A DNA stretch of 5,944 nt from Verrucomicrobiota bacterium (GTDB lineage: Bacteria > Verrucomicrobiota > Verrucomicrobiia > Chthoniobacterales > UBA10450): positions 1,847-7,790 of the forward strand of contig QHNU01000118.1 in assembly GCA_003218525.1 (NCBI GenBank), given 5' to 3'. A program made the position numbers and the translations under genes. The notes under the pieces were generated by a model. That model made no database searches. It saw nothing but the letters and a program-made list of their open reading frames with translations, and was not told the origin of the DNA. Positions 5,380 to 5,944 of the stretch are shown one piece after another (the stretch's first letter is position 1; each line of letters opens with the position of its first letter).

Positions 5380-5944
5380 TCATTTTTTTGCCGCCGGAGC
5401 AGGCGTGGCAGAAGAAGCCGGTGCTACAGAAGAAGCCGGTGCTACAGAAGAAGCCGGTGCTGCAGAAGAAGCCGTTGCTGCAGAAGAAGCCGGTGCTGCA
5501 GAAGAAGCCACTGTTGGAGTGAGGCGGACGATTGTTCCGGTGCTAAGAGAATCGGACGGGTTGACGATTACTTTGTCAGATTCAGTCACGCCGCTCAGGA
5601 TTTCGGACTGAATACCAAAGTCTCGTCCGACCTTGACGTCACGGAGCTGCACCACGCCCTTGGCGTCTACGACACCAACTTGCTGATTTTTCCCGCGAAA
5701 TATGAGAGTATTGTCAGGTAATATAAGAATCTTCCCTAAAGCGCTCTGCGGCACGCGGACCGTGGCATAGCTGCCGGGCAGGATCTCATTTTTCCCGTTA
5801 TCCACCTGCAACTGCACAAGCATGGTCCGGGAATCCGGTGAGACGGCTTCCGAAGTCGCGATCACCTTCCCCGGATACGTTTTTGCGCTTTGCGCCCCGA
5901 CCTGAACATCGAAGGTTTGTCCCGCCGCGATGCTCGACGCCTCG
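5380..5944 (-). CDS. RND efflux periplasmic adaptor (MFP/HlyD family), C-terminal part
   Basis: The frame is open from the right window edge to a stop at 5380, giving about 187 residues; the N-terminal part is missing. The visible part matches the beta-barrel and membrane-proximal domains of RND membrane-fusion proteins: TFDVQVGAQSAKTYPGKVIA, then SPDSRTMLVQLQVDN, LPGSYATVRV, ILILPDNTLIFRGKNQQVGV and VQLRDVKVGRDFG, ending with the VNPSDSL segment. Such adaptors link an inner-membrane RND pump to an outer-membrane channel. Instead of stopping after the last strand, the protein runs on for about 45 residues of Ala/Ser/Pro/Val repeats ending PAPAAKK, encoded by a tandem repeat. An RND permease gene would be expected directly downstream; here there is a small lipoprotein instead, so the pump genes are elsewhere or were lost. 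The GTG at 5865 is internal, not the start. Confidence 0.88.
   Translation of the reverse strand, partial: EASSIAAGQTFDVQVGAQSAKTYPGKVIATSEAVSPDSRTMLVQLQVDNGKNEILPGSYATVRVPQSALGKILILPDNTLIFRGKNQQVGVVDAKGVVQLRDVKVGRDFGIQSEILSGVTESDKVIVNPSDSLSTGTIVRLTPTVASSAAPASSAATASSAAPASSVAPASSVAPASSATPAPAAKK
5414..5503. repeat. five 18-bp tandem repeats inside the adaptor gene
   Basis: The unit GAAGCCGGTGCTACAGAA is repeated five times end to end (5414, 5432, 5450, 5468, 5486), with units 3 to 5 differing by one or two bases; partial copies flank both sides. Because 18 is divisible by three, copy-number change keeps the frame. On the coding strand each unit gives the hexapeptide V/A-A-P/T-A-S-S, producing the Ala/Ser/Pro tail of the adaptor. 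High identity between the first two copies suggests recent expansion. Confidence 0.9.

Noticed and set aside
5414..5503. possible CRISPR array
   Set aside because: Units are 18 bp, directly contiguous with no unique spacers, and in frame with the adaptor gene.
5191..5721. 176-codon plus-strand frame with Arg-Arg-Ser-Arg-Cys repeats
   Set aside because: The repeats are the antisense reading of the adaptor's 18-bp tandem repeats; the frame crosses two real minus-strand genes.

Overview
The window is bacterial and every convincing protein-coding gene lies on the minus strand. Base composition is moderate, codon use is mixed, and ribosome binding sites are patchy. This gene set (ferritin-VIT1 fusion, secreted PCC-domain protein, oxalate-decarboxylase-type cupin, RND adaptor, DUF1275) would fit a Gram-negative environmental bacterium such as a soil Verrucomicrobiota or Acidobacteriota member. 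That placement is an inference from gene content; no phylogenetic marker is present.

Read in the direction of transcription (right to left), the layout is as follows. (1) 5944-5380: the C-terminal part of an RND-type efflux periplasmic adaptor, cut by the right window edge, ending in an Ala/Ser/Pro tail encoded by five 18-bp tandem repeats. (2) 5345-4926: a small lipoprotein of unknown function. (3) 4898-4686: a short ORF holding only the extreme C-terminus of an oxalate-decarboxylase-type bicupin. (4) 4659-4096: a secreted PCC/DUF296-domain protein. (5) 4072-3174: an SDR dehydrogenase of the carveol-dehydrogenase/mycofactocin-associated type, broken by a one-base frameshift. (6) 3123-2411: a DUF1275 (YoaK-type) membrane protein, also broken by a one-base frameshift. 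(7) 2348-1389: a membrane-bound ferritin (MbfA-like; ferritin-like domain fused to a VIT1/CCC1 transporter domain). (8) An 827-bp gene-poor gap with hairpins, a possible terminator and one candidate 36-codon membrane peptide. (9) 561-1: the N-terminal 187 codons of a BtuF-like cobalamin-binding protein, cut by the left edge.

Items 1 to 7 are separated by only 23 to 62 bases and could be read as one or two transcripts, with a possible terminator just after mbfA. Their functions do not form an obvious single pathway: efflux, an unknown lipoprotein, a cupin remnant, a PCC protein, a dehydrogenase, a membrane protein and iron storage/export. The truncated cupin and two neighbouring single-base frameshifts suggest either a decaying or rearranged accessory stretch, or consensus errors in short homopolymers. 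Both frameshifts lie beside three-base G runs on the coding strand and have the same polarity. I see no convincing sign of a CRISPR array, defence system, tRNA, rRNA, transposase or riboswitch.
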